Below are positions 17,760 to 26,508 of a stretch of DNA of 64,000 nt, piece by piece. The stretch's first letter is position 1; each line of letters begins with the position of its first letter. The stretch spans positions 6,090 through 70,089 of the forward strand of contig UQCM01000010.1 in assembly GCA_900539525.1 (NCBI GenBank). The letters run 5' to 3'. The stretch comes from an uncultured Blautia sp. (lineage in GTDB: Bacteria; Bacillota; Clostridia; Lachnospirales; Lachnospiraceae). A model generated the notes under the pieces. The model did not search any database. It had not been told where the DNA came from and saw only the letters and a list, made by a program, of their open reading frames with translations. The position numbers and the translations under genes are program-made.

Positions 17760-18113
17760 ATGAGGAAAAACAGTATAAAGAATACCCGCATCAACGGTGA
17801 AGTTCAGCGTGAGCTGAGCCGCATCATCAGCCGGGAGATCAAGGATCCGCGTATTCATCCCATGACCAGTGTGGTTGCTGTGGAGGTGGCACCGGATTTG
17901 AAGACCTGTAAGGCGTATATCAGTGTGCTTGGAGATGAGGAAGCGCAGAAGGATACGCTGGCAGGATTAAAAAGCGCGGTGGGATATATCCGCAGGGAAC
18001 TGGCACGGTCGGTCAATCTGCGCAATACGCCGGAAATCCGTTTCGTGCTGGATCAGTCCATTGAATATGGTGTAAATATGTCAAAATTAATTGATGAGGT
18101 AACCGGAAAATAG
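17760..18113 (+). CDS. rbfA: Ribosome-binding factor A
   Basis: RbfA binds the 30S subunit during 16S 5'-end maturation. The 117-residue product has the KH-like fold, with INGEVQRELSRIISREIKDP, MTSVVAVEVAPDLKTCKAYISV and IRFVLDQSIEYGVNMSKLI, all conserved. It follows infB by 16 bases and precedes nrnA. Confidence 0.95.
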   Translation: MRKNSIKNTRINGEVQRELSRIISREIKDPRIHPMTSVVAVEVAPDLKTCKAYISVLGDEEAQKDTLAGLKSAVGYIRRELARSVNLRNTPEIRFVLDQSIEYGVNMSKLIDEVTGK

Positions 18114-18201
18114 CTTTCTGTTTCGCCGGAAAAAGTATTTTCGACGAAACAACAGGTATTTTCTGTGAGTTATAGGGATCATAAAAATAGGAATGATGAA
18201 A

Positions 18202-19173
18202 ATGATTGATTTAGCAGAAGAGTTAAAAAACATAAAAAGCACAGCCATCATCGGGCACGTCCGGCCTGACGGTGACTGTGTCGGATCCTGTGTGGGGCTG
18301 TATCTCTACATAAAAGAGTATTTTCCACAGGTAGAGATGGCAGATGTTTATCTTGAAGAGACACCGCAGAGATTTTCATTCCTCAGGGGCACAGATCAGA
18401 TTAAGAATTCCTGTGGTGAGGATAAGGTGTATGATCTGGTGATCTGCCTCGATGCCGGAGACGAAGGACGTCTGGGCGAAGCAGTAAAATACTTAAGGAC
18501 TGCCGGGCGGAGTCTGTGTATCGACCATCATATCAGTAATACAGGTTATGCAGATGAAAACTATATTGTGCCGGAAGCCAGTTCAACCTCGGAACTGATC
18601 TGCAGACTTCTGGATCCGGACAGGATCACGAAAGAGATGGCGGAAGCACTGTATATGGGGATCGCCCACGATACAGGAGTCTTTCAGTATTCCTGCACAT
18701 CTCCGGAGACGATGCGGATTGCCGGAAATCTCATGGAAAAAGGGATTGATTTTTCGGGAATTGTGGAAAAAACATTTTTTCAGAAGAGCTATGTACAGAA
18801 TCAGATCCTCGGACGGGCCCTGTTAGAAAGCATTCTGGTACTGGACGGAAAATGCATTTTCAGCGCTGTCCGAAAGAAGGAGATGGAATTCTATCAGGTG
18901 ACTTCGGAAGATCTGGAGGGAATTGTCAGCCAGCTGCGCAATACGAAGGGAGTGGAAGCCGCTATTTTTCTTTATGAATCCGGTAATCAGGAATACAGGG
19001 CAAGTATGCGGTCAAATGGAAATGTGGATGTATGTACCGTGGCATCTTATTTCGGAGGCGGAGGACATAAGCGTGCGGCAGGATGTACCATGCAGGGAAC
19101 TCTGCATGATGTGATCAATAATCTGACGCTGCATATTGAACAGCAGCTGACAGGAGAGAAGGAACAACAGTGA
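18202..19173 (+). CDS. nrnA: Bifunctional oligoribonuclease / pAp phosphatase NrnA (DHH-DHHA1 family)
   Basis: NrnA degrades short oligoribonucleotides and dephosphorylates 3'-phosphoadenosine 5'-phosphate. I chose the ATG at 18202 because AGGA lies nine bases upstream; ATGs at 18193 and 18196 are too close to it. The 323 residues show the DHH metal motifs GHVRPDGDCVGS, CLDAGD, CIDHH and AHDTGVFQYS, then the DHHA1 substrate motif GGGGHKRAAGC near the C-terminus. The stop overlaps the truB start by four bases. Confidence 0.93.
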   Translation: MIDLAEELKNIKSTAIIGHVRPDGDCVGSCVGLYLYIKEYFPQVEMADVYLEETPQRFSFLRGTDQIKNSCGEDKVYDLVICLDAGDEGRLGEAVKYLRTAGRSLCIDHHISNTGYADENYIVPEASSTSELICRLLDPDRITKEMAEALYMGIAHDTGVFQYSCTSPETMRIAGNLMEKGIDFSGIVEKTFFQKSYVQNQILGRALLESILVLDGKCIFSAVRKKEMEFYQVTSEDLEGIVSQLRNTKGVEAAIFLYESGNQEYRASMRSNGNVDVCTVASYFGGGGHKRAAGCTMQGTLHDVINNLTLHIEQQLTGEKEQQ

Positions 19174-20075
19174 TTCACGGAATTATTAATGTATACAAAG
19201 AAAAAGGATATACATCTCATGATGTGGTTGCGAGATTGAGAAGAATTCTTGGACAGAAAAAAATAGGGCATACGGGAACGCTCGATCCGGATGCGGAAGG
19301 AGTATTGCCGGTGTGTCTTGGAAAGGCAACCAAAGTGTGTGATCTGCTGGCAGACAAGGATAAAGTGTATCAGGCTATTCTGCTTCTCGGACAGACGACG
19401 GACACACAGGACGTGTCCGGTAGAGTCATAAAGACTGAGGATGTGACATCCTCAATCAAAGAGATCTATGAGGCAATTCAGTCTTTTAAAGGAGAATATG
19501 ATCAGATACCGCCAATGTATTCTGCTCTGAAGGTGAATGGTAAGAAGCTTTACGAACTGGCGAGGGAAGGCAAGACAGTGGAGCGCAGAGCAAGAAAAGT
19601 CCATATTCATGGAATCAGGATCCATGAAATTGTACTTCCCAGAGTTTCTATGACAGTGGAATGCTCGAAAGGAACTTATATACGGACACTCTGTCATGAT
19701 ATCGGAGAGAAACTGGGCTGCGGAGGCTGCATGGAGCAGCTTTTGCGTACACAGGTAGGACCTTTTTTCATAGAAGACAGTCTGAAACTGGATGAAATTG
19801 AGATTTTGCAGGATCTTGGACAGCTTTCCGAGCATGTGTGGGCGATCGACAGTATGTTCTCTATGTATCCGGAGATTGTGATTAAGAGAGAATTTCAGAA
19901 AATGCTTGAAAATGGAAATCCATTTTACACCAGACAGATACAGAAGGGCAGCCTGCCAGGGCAGGATGGTCCTGTGCGTGTGTATGATATGGATCACAAT
20001 TTCTATGCACTTTATGAATATCTGAAAAAAGAAAACCGGTTTAAGCCGATCAAGATGTTTTTCGAACAGAACTGA
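19170..20075 (+). CDS. truB: tRNA pseudouridine(55) synthase TruB
   Basis: TruB converts U55 to pseudouridine in the T-loop of tRNAs. The gene starts with GTG inside the nrnA stop (GTGA), with GGAGAGAAGGA upstream. The 301-residue product has the catalytic Asp39 in GHTGTLDPDAEGVL, the YSALKVNGKKLYELAREG thumb region and CSKGTYIRTLCHDIGEKL. A C-terminal extension of about 80 residues replaces a recognisable PUA domain. Confidence 0.95.
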   Translation: MIHGIINVYKEKGYTSHDVVARLRRILGQKKIGHTGTLDPDAEGVLPVCLGKATKVCDLLADKDKVYQAILLLGQTTDTQDVSGRVIKTEDVTSSIKEIYEAIQSFKGEYDQIPPMYSALKVNGKKLYELAREGKTVERRARKVHIHGIRIHEIVLPRVSMTVECSKGTYIRTLCHDIGEKLGCGGCMEQLLRTQVGPFFIEDSLKLDEIEILQDLGQLSEHVWAIDSMFSMYPEIVIKREFQKMLENGNPFYTRQIQKGSLPGQDGPVRVYDMDHNFYALYEYLKKENRFKPIKMFFEQN

Positions 20076-20091
20076 CGTACGGGAGGAAGTT

Positions 20092-20973
20092 ATGGAGTAT
20101 ATGCAGGGACCGGGGGGCTTTTATGTGGAGAATGATACAGCAGTTACGATGGGAAAATTCGACGGACTGCATCGGGGACATCAGAAGCTGATCGGGAGAA
20201 TACGAAAGCTTGAGAACAGGGATTGCAAAAGTGTGGTTTTCACTCTGAACCGTATGGAGAAAAGACAGATTCTGACGGATGCAGAGCGGAAAGAAATGGC
20301 AGAAAGGCTGGGAGTTCAATATCTGATCGATTGTCCGCTGGTGCAGGAAATCAGTCAGATGGAACCGGAGACATTCGTTGAGGAAATTCTGGTTCGCAGA
20401 CTTCATGCAAAGCATCTGATCGTGGGTACGGATTTCAGGTTTGGATACCAGCGCAGAGGAGATTATAAGCTGTTGCGAGGGCTTCAGAGAAAATATGATT
20501 TCTATGTGGAAGTAGTCAAAAAAGAGCAGTACCACGGCCGCGATATCAGCAGTACTTATGTCAGGGAGGAGCTGGCAGACGGGCACGTAGAAACAGTGAA
20601 TGATCTTTTGGGGTATCCTTTTTTTGTTTCGGGCGAGGTTCTTCATGGCAGAAGAGGGGATCGTATCCATGGAATACAGGCGGTAAATCTGATTACCTCT
20701 ACCAGGAAGCTGCTGCCTCCGGATGGGGTTTATGTTACACAGACCAGAATCGGTGAGCAGTATATTCCGGGAATTACCTATATTGGCGGAAATGTGGAAG
20801 AAGGAAAACACTTCCGCGGGATTGAGACCTTTCTTATTGATTTTGACCGGGATTTATTCGGGGAAACGATCGAGGTACAGTTTCTGAAGTTTTTGCGTCC
20901 TGAGATGGAAGATGAGTGTACAGCTGCGAAGCTGAAAGATATTTCTGCCGGGAAGGAGTATTTTGGTGAATAG
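20092..20973 (+). CDS. ribF: Bifunctional riboflavin kinase / FAD synthetase
   Basis: RibF makes FMN and then FAD from riboflavin. The N-terminal FAD synthetase (residues 14-175) has GKFDGLHRGHQKLI and GTDFRFGYQRRGDY, followed by SSTYVREELADGHVETVNDLLG. The C-terminal riboflavin kinase (185-285) has GEVLHGRRGDRIHGIQAVNL and FRGIETFLIDFDRDLFGE. In canonical RibF the kinase motif reads G.gRg..lGfPTAN; here IHGIQAVN departs from that, so kinase activity is less sure. It overlaps the next gene by 8 bases. Confidence 0.92.
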   Translation: MEYMQGPGGFYVENDTAVTMGKFDGLHRGHQKLIGRIRKLENRDCKSVVFTLNRMEKRQILTDAERKEMAERLGVQYLIDCPLVQEISQMEPETFVEEILVRRLHAKHLIVGTDFRFGYQRRGDYKLLRGLQRKYDFYVEVVKKEQYHGRDISSTYVREELADGHVETVNDLLGYPFFVSGEVLHGRRGDRIHGIQAVNLITSTRKLLPPDGVYVTQTRIGEQYIPGITYIGGNVEEGKHFRGIETFLIDFDRDLFGETIEVQFLKFLRPEMEDECTAAKLKDISAGKEYFGE

Positions 20974-21409
20974 TTTTGTTTGGACACTGAGCTTTGTGTT
21001 AATGATCGGAGGAGGAATAGCGGTAGCGGCATCTGCCATGAGCCGTTCCTATGCGCAGAAGCAGCAGAAATATAAAGGAAGAGCTGTTGCAACCGTAGTT
21101 GAGATCGTGGCAGATGAGCCGGATCGAAAAGGACAGGCAAAGGGAATCCATGACTATTTTTATGCTGTTTTTGCATACTATGCAGACGGCAGATTATATA
21201 AGAAGCGCTATGAAAAGGGCGGGAATCCCTGTCCGTTTGTCATGAATGAGAGAATCGAGATCCAGTATGATACAGAGAATCCAGGGAGCTTTATGATTCA
21301 CAGAAAGACGCAGATGAACTATCTGTCTCTTGCATTGTACTATGGTGGTATGTGTGTCTGTCTGGCGGGGGGAGCACTGTTTCTGATGGCAGCCATGCGT
21401 ATATTGTGA
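20966..21409 (+). CDS. Membrane-anchored hypothetical protein, DUF3592-like
   Basis: It starts with GTG at 20966, seven bases after GGAAGGAG at the end of ribF. The 147-residue product has a membrane helix at each end (FVWTLSFVLMIGGGIAVAA and ALYYGGMCVCLAGGALFLM). Between them is a soluble segment of beta-strand character with YFYAVFAYYADGRLYKKRYE and VGxxIxIxYD-like MNERIEIQYDTENPGSF, as in DUF3592 proteins. Function is unknown. It is the last gene of the operon, and its stop is followed directly by a dispersed repeat. Confidence 0.7.
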   Translation: MNSFVWTLSFVLMIGGGIAVAASAMSRSYAQKQQKYKGRAVATVVEIVADEPDRKGQAKGIHDYFYAVFAYYADGRLYKKRYEKGGNPCPFVMNERIEIQYDTENPGSFMIHRKTQMNYLSLALYYGGMCVCLAGGALFLMAAMRIL

Positions 21410-21410
21410 T

Positions 21411-21545
21411 GAGCCAAGGGACATAAACATGCTTGCATGTATTTTATATCTATGAGTCTCGCAAAACATGAGCAAGTAGCAATTTTTCGAAGAAAAATGA
21501 GCGAAATTCGAATGTTTTCGGATTTTGGGAGCGCGGAAAAAAGTA
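21411..21545. repeat. Mosaic intergenic repeat (ATGAGCCAAGGGACA family)
   Basis: ATGAGCCAAGGGACATAAAC and the sequence after it match the reverse complement of 27586-27771: a CATGCTTGCATG palindrome, CGCAAAACATGAGCAAGTAG and TTTTTCGAAGAAAAATGAGC. The distal part (TTTTGGGAGCGCGGAAAAA) instead resembles 55191-55213. It has no coding potential. Confidence 0.65.
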
Positions 21546-21546
21546 G

Positions 21547-21575
21547 TTGACTCCAATAACTTCCTGTGGTAGACT
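21547..21575 (+). promoter_or_regulatory. rpsO promoter
   Basis: TTGACT (21547-21552), 17 bases and TAGACT (21570-21575). It lies directly after the repeat and about 90 bases before rpsO. The leader contains no obvious known riboswitch but could host S15 autoregulation. Confidence 0.65.
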
Positions 21576-21665
21576 GGATGAGTGTTAAATTTAGCCGATA
21601 TTCAGAGCTTTGGAAACTCCGACCGGTTCTTAATATCAGGCGGTTGATAATTCAGGAGGAATGAT

Positions 21666-21932
21666 ATGATTTCAAAGGAAAAGAAAACAGCAATTATTCA
21701 AGAGTATGGAAGGACACCGGGTGATACAGGTTCACCGGAGGTTCAGATCGCTATTCTGACAGCAAGGATCCAGGAGCTCACAGAGCATTTAAAGGTTCAT
21801 CAGAAGGATCATCATTCAAGAAGAGGTCTTCTGAAAATGGTAGGTCAGAGACGTGGTCTTCTGGCATATTTAAAGAAAACCGATCTGGAAGGATACCGTG
21901 CTTTAATTGCCAAGTTAGGAATCAGAAAATAA
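21666..21932 (+). CDS. rpsO: 30S ribosomal protein S15
   Basis: This 88-residue primary rRNA-binding protein of the 30S platform contains [40 protein letters not shown] and [20 protein letters not shown], all diagnostic. CAGGAGG precedes the ATG. It has its own promoter and terminator and lies upstream of pnp, the same order as in many bacteria. Confidence 0.98.
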   Translation: MISKEKKTAIIQEYGRTPGDTGSPEVQIAILTARIQELTEHLKVHQKDHHSRRGLLKMVGQRRGLLAYLKKTDLEGYRALIAKLGIRK

Positions 21933-21948
21933 TTTGTTTCAAAGGGGG

Positions 21949-21972
21949 CGGGAGAGATTCCGTCCCGTTTTT
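21949..21972 (+). terminator. Terminator after rpsO
   Basis: CGGGA and TCCCG form a short stem (21949-21967) within a GC-rich context, followed by TTTTT. It is short but well placed, 17 bases after the stop codon. Confidence 0.6.
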
Positions 21973-22022
21973 AACGTACAAATGTAACGATTGATCATTG
22001 TCTGCGAAGGTAGGCCGGGACC

Positions 22023-22060
22023 ACTGAAAAGCAGATATCCGCGGATGTCTGTTTTTCAGT
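22023..22060 (+). promoter_or_regulatory. Long hairpin in the pnp leader
   Basis: ACTGAAAA-G-CAGA-T-ATCCGCGGAT pairs back through GTCTG to TTTTCAGT, giving a nearly continuous stem of about 17 bp some 45 bases before pnp. It has no T-tract, so it is not a terminator. In Escherichia coli the pnp leader is a double-stranded RNase III site used for autoregulation; a similar role here is inference. Confidence 0.55.
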
Positions 22061-22105
22061 TGTTTCGGATCACGATGCAGACAGTCACAGAAAAAGGAGA
22101 ATACC

Positions 22106-24190
22106 ATGTATAAAAGTTTTTCAATGGAACTTGCCGGAAGAACTCTGACGGTTGATGTAGACAGAGTGGCAAAACAGGCAAACGGTGCAGTACTTATGCA
22201 CTATGGAGATACTACAGTACTGGCAACAGCAACAGCTTCCGAGAAGCCGAGAGAGGGAATTGATTTCTTTCCTTTAAGCGTAGAATATAATGAAAGATTG
22301 TATTCAGTCGGAAAGATTCCGGGCGGATTCAACAAACGGGAGGGAAAGGCATCTGAAAATGCTATCCTGACCTGTCGTGTTATTGACCGTCCGATGCGCC
22401 CGCTGTTTCCAAAGGATTATCGAAATGATGTTACTTTAGAGAATCTTGTGCTTTCCGTAGATCAGGATTGCAGCCCGGAGCTGACAGCTATGCTGGGATC
22501 AGCCATTGCAGCTACGATTTCGGACATTCCGTTTGATGGTCCCTGTGCAACGACACAGGTAGGTCTGGTAGACGGAGCATTTGTATTCAACCCTACGGCG
22601 GCACAGAAAGAGGCTTCTGACCTGCAGCTTACGGTTGCATCCACCAGAGATAAGGTCATTATGATCGAAGCCGGAGCAAATGAAGTTCCGGAGGCAAAGA
22701 TGATCGACGCAATTTTTGCAGCCCATGAGGTGAATCAGGAGATCATCCGGTTCATAGACACGATTGTGGCTGAATGCGGAAAAGAGAAGCACAGCTATAC
22801 CAGCTTTGCCGTACCTGAGGAGCTGTTTTCTGCGATCAGAGAAATTGTTCCTCCGGAAGAGATGGAGGTTGCGGTATTCACGGATGACAAGCAGACAAGA
22901 GAAGCGAATATCCGTGCGATCACAGACAGGCTGGAGCAGGCATTTGCAGACAATGAGGAGTGGCTGTCTTTCCTTGGTGAAGCCGTATACCAGTATCAGA
23001 AGAAGACTGTCCGTAAGATGATATTAAAGGATCATAAACGTCCGGACGGCCGTGAGATCACGCAGATCCGTCCACTGGCAGCAGAAGTGGATCTGATCCC
23101 GAGGGTACACGGTTCCGCTATGTTTACACGTGGACAGACACAGATCTGTACGATCACGACACTGGCACCTCTCTCCGAGGCTCAGAGACTGGATGGCCTG
23201 GATGAGGCAGAGACCAGTAAACGTTATATGCATCATTATAACTTCCCGAGCTATTCGGTTGGTGAGACAAGGCCTTCGAGAGGACCGGGGCGCCGCGAGA
23301 TCGGACATGGAGCGCTGGCTGAGAGGGCACTTGTTCCGGTACTTCCGAGCGAGGAGGAGTTCCCGTATGCGATCCGTACCGTGTCTGAGACCTTTGAGTC
23401 AAACGGTTCCACCTCCCAGGCCAGTATCTGTGCATCTACCATGTCACTGATGGCTGCAGGCGTGCCGATCAGGCGTCCGGTAGCAGGTATATCCTGTGGT
23501 CTGGTGACCGGTGATACAGATGATGATTATCTGGTTCTTACCGATATTCAGGGACTGGAGGATTTCTTTGGAGATATGGACTTTAAGGTGGCAGGTACCG
23601 ACAATGGCATCACAGCGATTCAGATGGATATCAAGATCCATGGCCTGACCAGAGCAATCATTGAGGAAGCGATTGCCAGAACGAAAGAGGCAAGGACCTT
23701 TATCCTGCACGGAGTTATGGAGGCAGCGATCGCTGAGCCAAGACCCGAGGTTGGTCCCTATGCACCGAAGATTGTTCAGATTCAGATCGATCCTCAGAAA
23801 ATTGGTGATGTGGTCGGACAGAGAGGCAAGACGATCAATGCGATCATTGAACAGACCGGCGTGAAGATCGATATTACAGATGACGGCGCAGTTTCCATCT
23901 GTGGAACGGAGCAGGCTGCCATGGATAAGGCAGTAGAACTGATCCGTATCATCACTACGGACTTTGAAAAGGGACAGGTTCTTACTGGAAAGGTAGTCAG
24001 TATCAAGGAATTTGGTGCATTTCTTGAATTTGCTCCGGGTAAAGAGGGAATGGTTCATATTTCCAAGATCGCGAAGGAAAGAATCAATCATGTAGAGGAT
24101 GTTCTGACTCTGGGAGATACAGTGAAAGCAGTCTGCCTTGGAAAAGATAAGATGGGAAGAATCAGCTTCAGTATCAAAGATGTAAAATAA
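22106..24190 (+). CDS. pnp: Polyribonucleotide nucleotidyltransferase (PNPase)
   Basis: This phosphorolytic 3'-5' exoribonuclease acts in mRNA turnover. The 694-residue product has two RNase PH domains (residues 10-220 and 300-540; GGFNKREGKASENAILTCR in the first, FTRGQTQICTI and YNFPSYSVGETRPSRGPGRR in the second). A KH domain follows (IGDVVGQRGKTINAIIEQTG), then an S1 domain (LTGKVVSIKEFGAFLEFAPG). The RBS AAAAGGAGA lies upstream. It is followed by a repeat fragment and then the Trp T-box. Confidence 0.97.
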   Translation: MYKSFSMELAGRTLTVDVDRVAKQANGAVLMHYGDTTVLATATASEKPREGIDFFPLSVEYNERLYSVGKIPGGFNKREGKASENAILTCRVIDRPMRPLFPKDYRNDVTLENLVLSVDQDCSPELTAMLGSAIAATISDIPFDGPCATTQVGLVDGAFVFNPTAAQKEASDLQLTVASTRDKVIMIEAGANEVPEAKMIDAIFAAHEVNQEIIRFIDTIVAECGKEKHSYTSFAVPEELFSAIREIVPPEEMEVAVFTDDKQTREANIRAITDRLEQAFADNEEWLSFLGEAVYQYQKKTVRKMILKDHKRPDGREITQIRPLAAEVDLIPRVHGSAMFTRGQTQICTITTLAPLSEAQRLDGLDEAETSKRYMHHYNFPSYSVGETRPSRGPGRREIGHGALAERALVPVLPSEEEFPYAIRTVSETFESNGSTSQASICASTMSLMAAGVPIRRPVAGISCGLVTGDTDDDYLVLTDIQGLEDFFGDMDFKVAGTDNGITAIQMDIKIHGLTRAIIEEAIARTKEARTFILHGVMEAAIAEPRPEVGPYAPKIVQIQIDPQKIGDVVGQRGKTINAIIEQTGVKIDITDDGAVSICGTEQAAMDKAVELIRIITTDFEKGQVLTGKVVSIKEFGAFLEFAPGKEGMVHISKIAKERINHVEDVLTLGDTVKAVCLGKDKMGRISFSIKDVK

Positions 24191-24253
24191 TGTTGGGGTT
24201 AAGAGCATTTGACCTCTTGATGCCTTCGGATTTAGGAAGCGTAAAATAAAGTA

Positions 24254-24282
24254 TTGACAATTTGGATAAAAAGTACTAAACT
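24254..24282 (+). promoter_or_regulatory. Promoter for the trpXYZ T-box transcript
   Basis: TTGACA (24254-24259), 17 bases and TAAACT (24277-24282). The T-box leader starts just downstream. Confidence 0.65.
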
Positions 24283-24299
24283 GTACAACAACAGATGAA

Positions 24300-24554
24300 A
24301 CCGTTGAGAAAGAGTAGTAAGCTTATCACGAAGTCACAGAGAGCTGCCGTTGGTGGGAGGTAGTACGGAATGATTTGCTGAATGGACTTTCGAGGGCAGC
24401 CCGAAATCAGAGAGAGTAGGCGTTGTCGGGAACCGAACCCGTTATCAATCAGGAGTGTATGAAAGTACATGCAGAGAGGACAGAATGTCAATTTGAGTGG
24501 TACCGCGGATATTGTATATATAGCCGTCTCAAGCAGATGCTTGGGGCGGCTTTT
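24300..24554 (+). promoter_or_regulatory. T-box leader, predicted tryptophan-specific
   Basis: It has the standard T-box parts. A Stem I region contains CAGAGAGCTG and GGTGGGAGGTAGTACGGAA. The specifier loop reads GAATGGACTTTCGAG, whose codon TGG (24383-24385) specifies tryptophan. The conserved T-box sequence TGGTACCGCGG lies at 24498-24508. A terminator hairpin (GCCGTCTCAAGCA / TGCTTGGGGCGGC, 24522-24550) is followed by TTTT. Uncharged tRNA-Trp would stabilise the antiterminator and turn on the transporter behind it. The specifier codon and the downstream transporter agree with each other. Confidence 0.92.
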
Positions 24555-24597
24555 CCATGTGCTGCTCACCATCACATGATCAGAGGAGGAAATGAAA

Positions 24598-25611
24598 ATG
24601 AAGAAAAAAGTATTAACAGTGATTCTTACAGCAGCGCTTGGTGCATCGCTTATGACGGGATGTGGAAGCAAGACAGCAGGCACAGAGGCGGAAAAGGGCT
24701 ATACGATTGGTATTTCGCAGTTTGCGGAACACGGTTCCCTGGATAACTGCAGGGAGGGATTTCTGGATGGTCTTGCAGAAGCAGGTATAAAAGAAGGAGA
24801 GAATCTTACGGTCGTATTCGAAAATGCACAGGCAGATACAGGTACGGCAGGAACCATTGCAGACAGCTTTGTCTCGAAAAAGGTGGATCTGGTGTGTGCC
24901 ATCGCCACACCAAGCGCTATGAGTGCATATAATAGCTGCATGGATACGGAGATTCCGGTCATCTATACAGCAGTTTCTGATCCGGTCGGAGCAGGACTGG
25001 CAAGTGATGACGGTACAAGTGTTGGGAATATTACAGGTACTTCAGATTCTCTTCCGGTAAAGGAACAGCTGGAAATGATCCGGACGATGATGCCGGATGC
25101 AAAGAAGATCGGTATTTTGTATACGACAAGTGAGGCAAATTCGATCAGTACGATTGCCACCTACAAAGAGCTGGCAGGTGACATGGGATTTGAAATCGTT
25201 GAGACGGGAATCAATACGATTGCAGACGTGGAAATGGCAGCAAAGGATATGGTGACAAAGGTAGACTGTCTTACAAATCTGACAGATAATACCGTCGTAT
25301 CTGCACTTCAGACTGTTCTGGCAGCGGCAAATGATCAGGGAATCCCGGTGTTCGGTTCCGAGATAGAGCAGGTAAAAAGCGGATGTCTGGCTTCTATGGG
25401 GATTGACTATGTAGCGCTGGGAAAACAGACTGGAGCAATGGCGGCGAAAGTGTTAAAAGGGGAGGCAGCAGCATCTGATCTTGCATATGAGACATGTCAG
25501 GGAGCAAATCTCTATGTAAATACAGCAGTGGCAGACAAACTGAACTTTGCGTTGGATCAGGATTTCCTTTCAGGGGCAGAAGAAATCTTCGATGAAATTG
25601 CAGCAGAATAA
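24598..25611 (+). CDS. trpX: Tryptophan ABC transporter substrate-binding lipoprotein
   Basis: This is the extracellular solute-binding subunit. The start at 24598 is eight bases after AGGAGG; an ATG at 24592 is too close. The 337 residues begin with a lipoprotein signal (KKKVLTVILTAALGASLMTG, then Cys in the lipobox LMTGC). A two-lobed periplasmic-binding fold follows (YTIGISQFAEHGSLDNCREG; PVIYTAVSDPVGAGL; KIGILYTTSEANS; GIDYVALGKQTGAMA). This is the DUF534/ABC_sub_bind family. T-box-controlled trpXYZ operons are described in Firmicutes, and the TGG specifier upstream supports tryptophan as the ligand. Confidence 0.88.
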   Translation: MKKKVLTVILTAALGASLMTGCGSKTAGTEAEKGYTIGISQFAEHGSLDNCREGFLDGLAEAGIKEGENLTVVFENAQADTGTAGTIADSFVSKKVDLVCAIATPSAMSAYNSCMDTEIPVIYTAVSDPVGAGLASDDGTSVGNITGTSDSLPVKEQLEMIRTMMPDAKKIGILYTTSEANSISTIATYKELAGDMGFEIVETGINTIADVEMAAKDMVTKVDCLTNLTDNTVVSALQTVLAAANDQGIPVFGSEIEQVKSGCLASMGIDYVALGKQTGAMAAKVLKGEAAASDLAYETCQGANLYVNTAVADKLNFALDQDFLSGAEEIFDEIAAE

Positions 25612-25623
25612 ACGGAGGAAGTC

Positions 25624-26508
25624 ATGGTTTTATTGCAGAGTGTGCTGGAACAGGGCATGATTTATGCCATAATGGCACTGGGCGTTTATATTACATATAA
25701 AATACTGGATTTTCCGGATCTGACTGTGGATGGCAGTTTCCCTATGGGAGCTGCTGTCACAGCTGTGATGATCAGCAATGGCTGTAACCCGCTTTTGACA
25801 TTACCGGTCAGCTTTCTGCTGGGAGCATTTACAGGTATGCTGACAGGGCTGATCCATGTGAAATTAAAAGTACGTGATCTTCTGTCAGGAATCATTATGA
25901 TGACAGCACTTTATACGGTAAATCTGCGGATTGCCGGAAGAGCAAATCTTCCGATCTACAATAAGGTTACGATTTTTGAAAATGATTTTGTCAATGGTGT
26001 TTTCAGAGGTGGACTTTCCTCATTTAAAACAATCATCATTATTTTTATCATTACCATGGTCAGCAAATATATTCTGGACTGGTATCTGAGTACGAAATCA
26101 GGGATGCTTCTGCGTGCTGTGGGGGATAATGACAGAATCATCACATCTCTGAGCGTAGATAAGGGGCTGGTAAAAATCGTCGGTCTGGCGATCGCCAACG
26201 GACTTGTAACGCTGAGCGGCTGTATCTTTGCCCAGCAGCAGCGTTATTTTGACATTTCTATGGGAACCGGTACAGTCGTGATCGGACTGGCCAGTGTGAT
26301 TATCGGAACCAGCCTTTTCAAAAAAGTGACAGTACTGAGGGTGACATCAAGTGTTGTTATTGGTTCTGTACTGTACAAAGGCTGCGTTGCGCTTGCCATC
26401 AGCCTGGGATTCGAATCAACAGATCTCAAAATGATTACGGCAGTTCTGTTCCTGGTGATTCTGGTTCTGGGAATGGAGCGGAAAAGGAAGGTAAAGGTCG
26501 ATGCTTGA
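25624..26508 (+). CDS. trpY: Tryptophan ABC transporter permease
   Basis: This 294-residue inner membrane permease of the branched-chain-type (BPD_transp_2) family has about eight hydrophobic spans (MIYAIMALGVYITYKIL at the N-terminus, MITAVLFLVILVLGM at the C-terminus). The DFPDLTVDGSFPMGAAV motif is typical of permeases paired with this binding-protein family. It starts 12 bases after trpX and overlaps trpZ by 8 bases. Confidence 0.87.
   Translation: MVLLQSVLEQGMIYAIMALGVYITYKILDFPDLTVDGSFPMGAAVTAVMISNGCNPLLTLPVSFLLGAFTGMLTGLIHVKLKVRDLLSGIIMMTALYTVNLRIAGRANLPIYNKVTIFENDFVNGVFRGGLSSFKTIIIIFIITMVSKYILDWYLSTKSGMLLRAVGDNDRIITSLSVDKGLVKIVGLAIANGLVTLSGCIFAQQQRYFDISMGTGTVVIGLASVIIGTSLFKKVTVLRVTSSVVIGSVLYKGCVALAISLGFESTDLKMITAVLFLVILVLGMERKRKVKVDA

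Noticed and set aside
24423..24746. Open frame across the T-box
   Set aside because: It overlaps the structured leader and the trpX start in another frame, and has no RBS.
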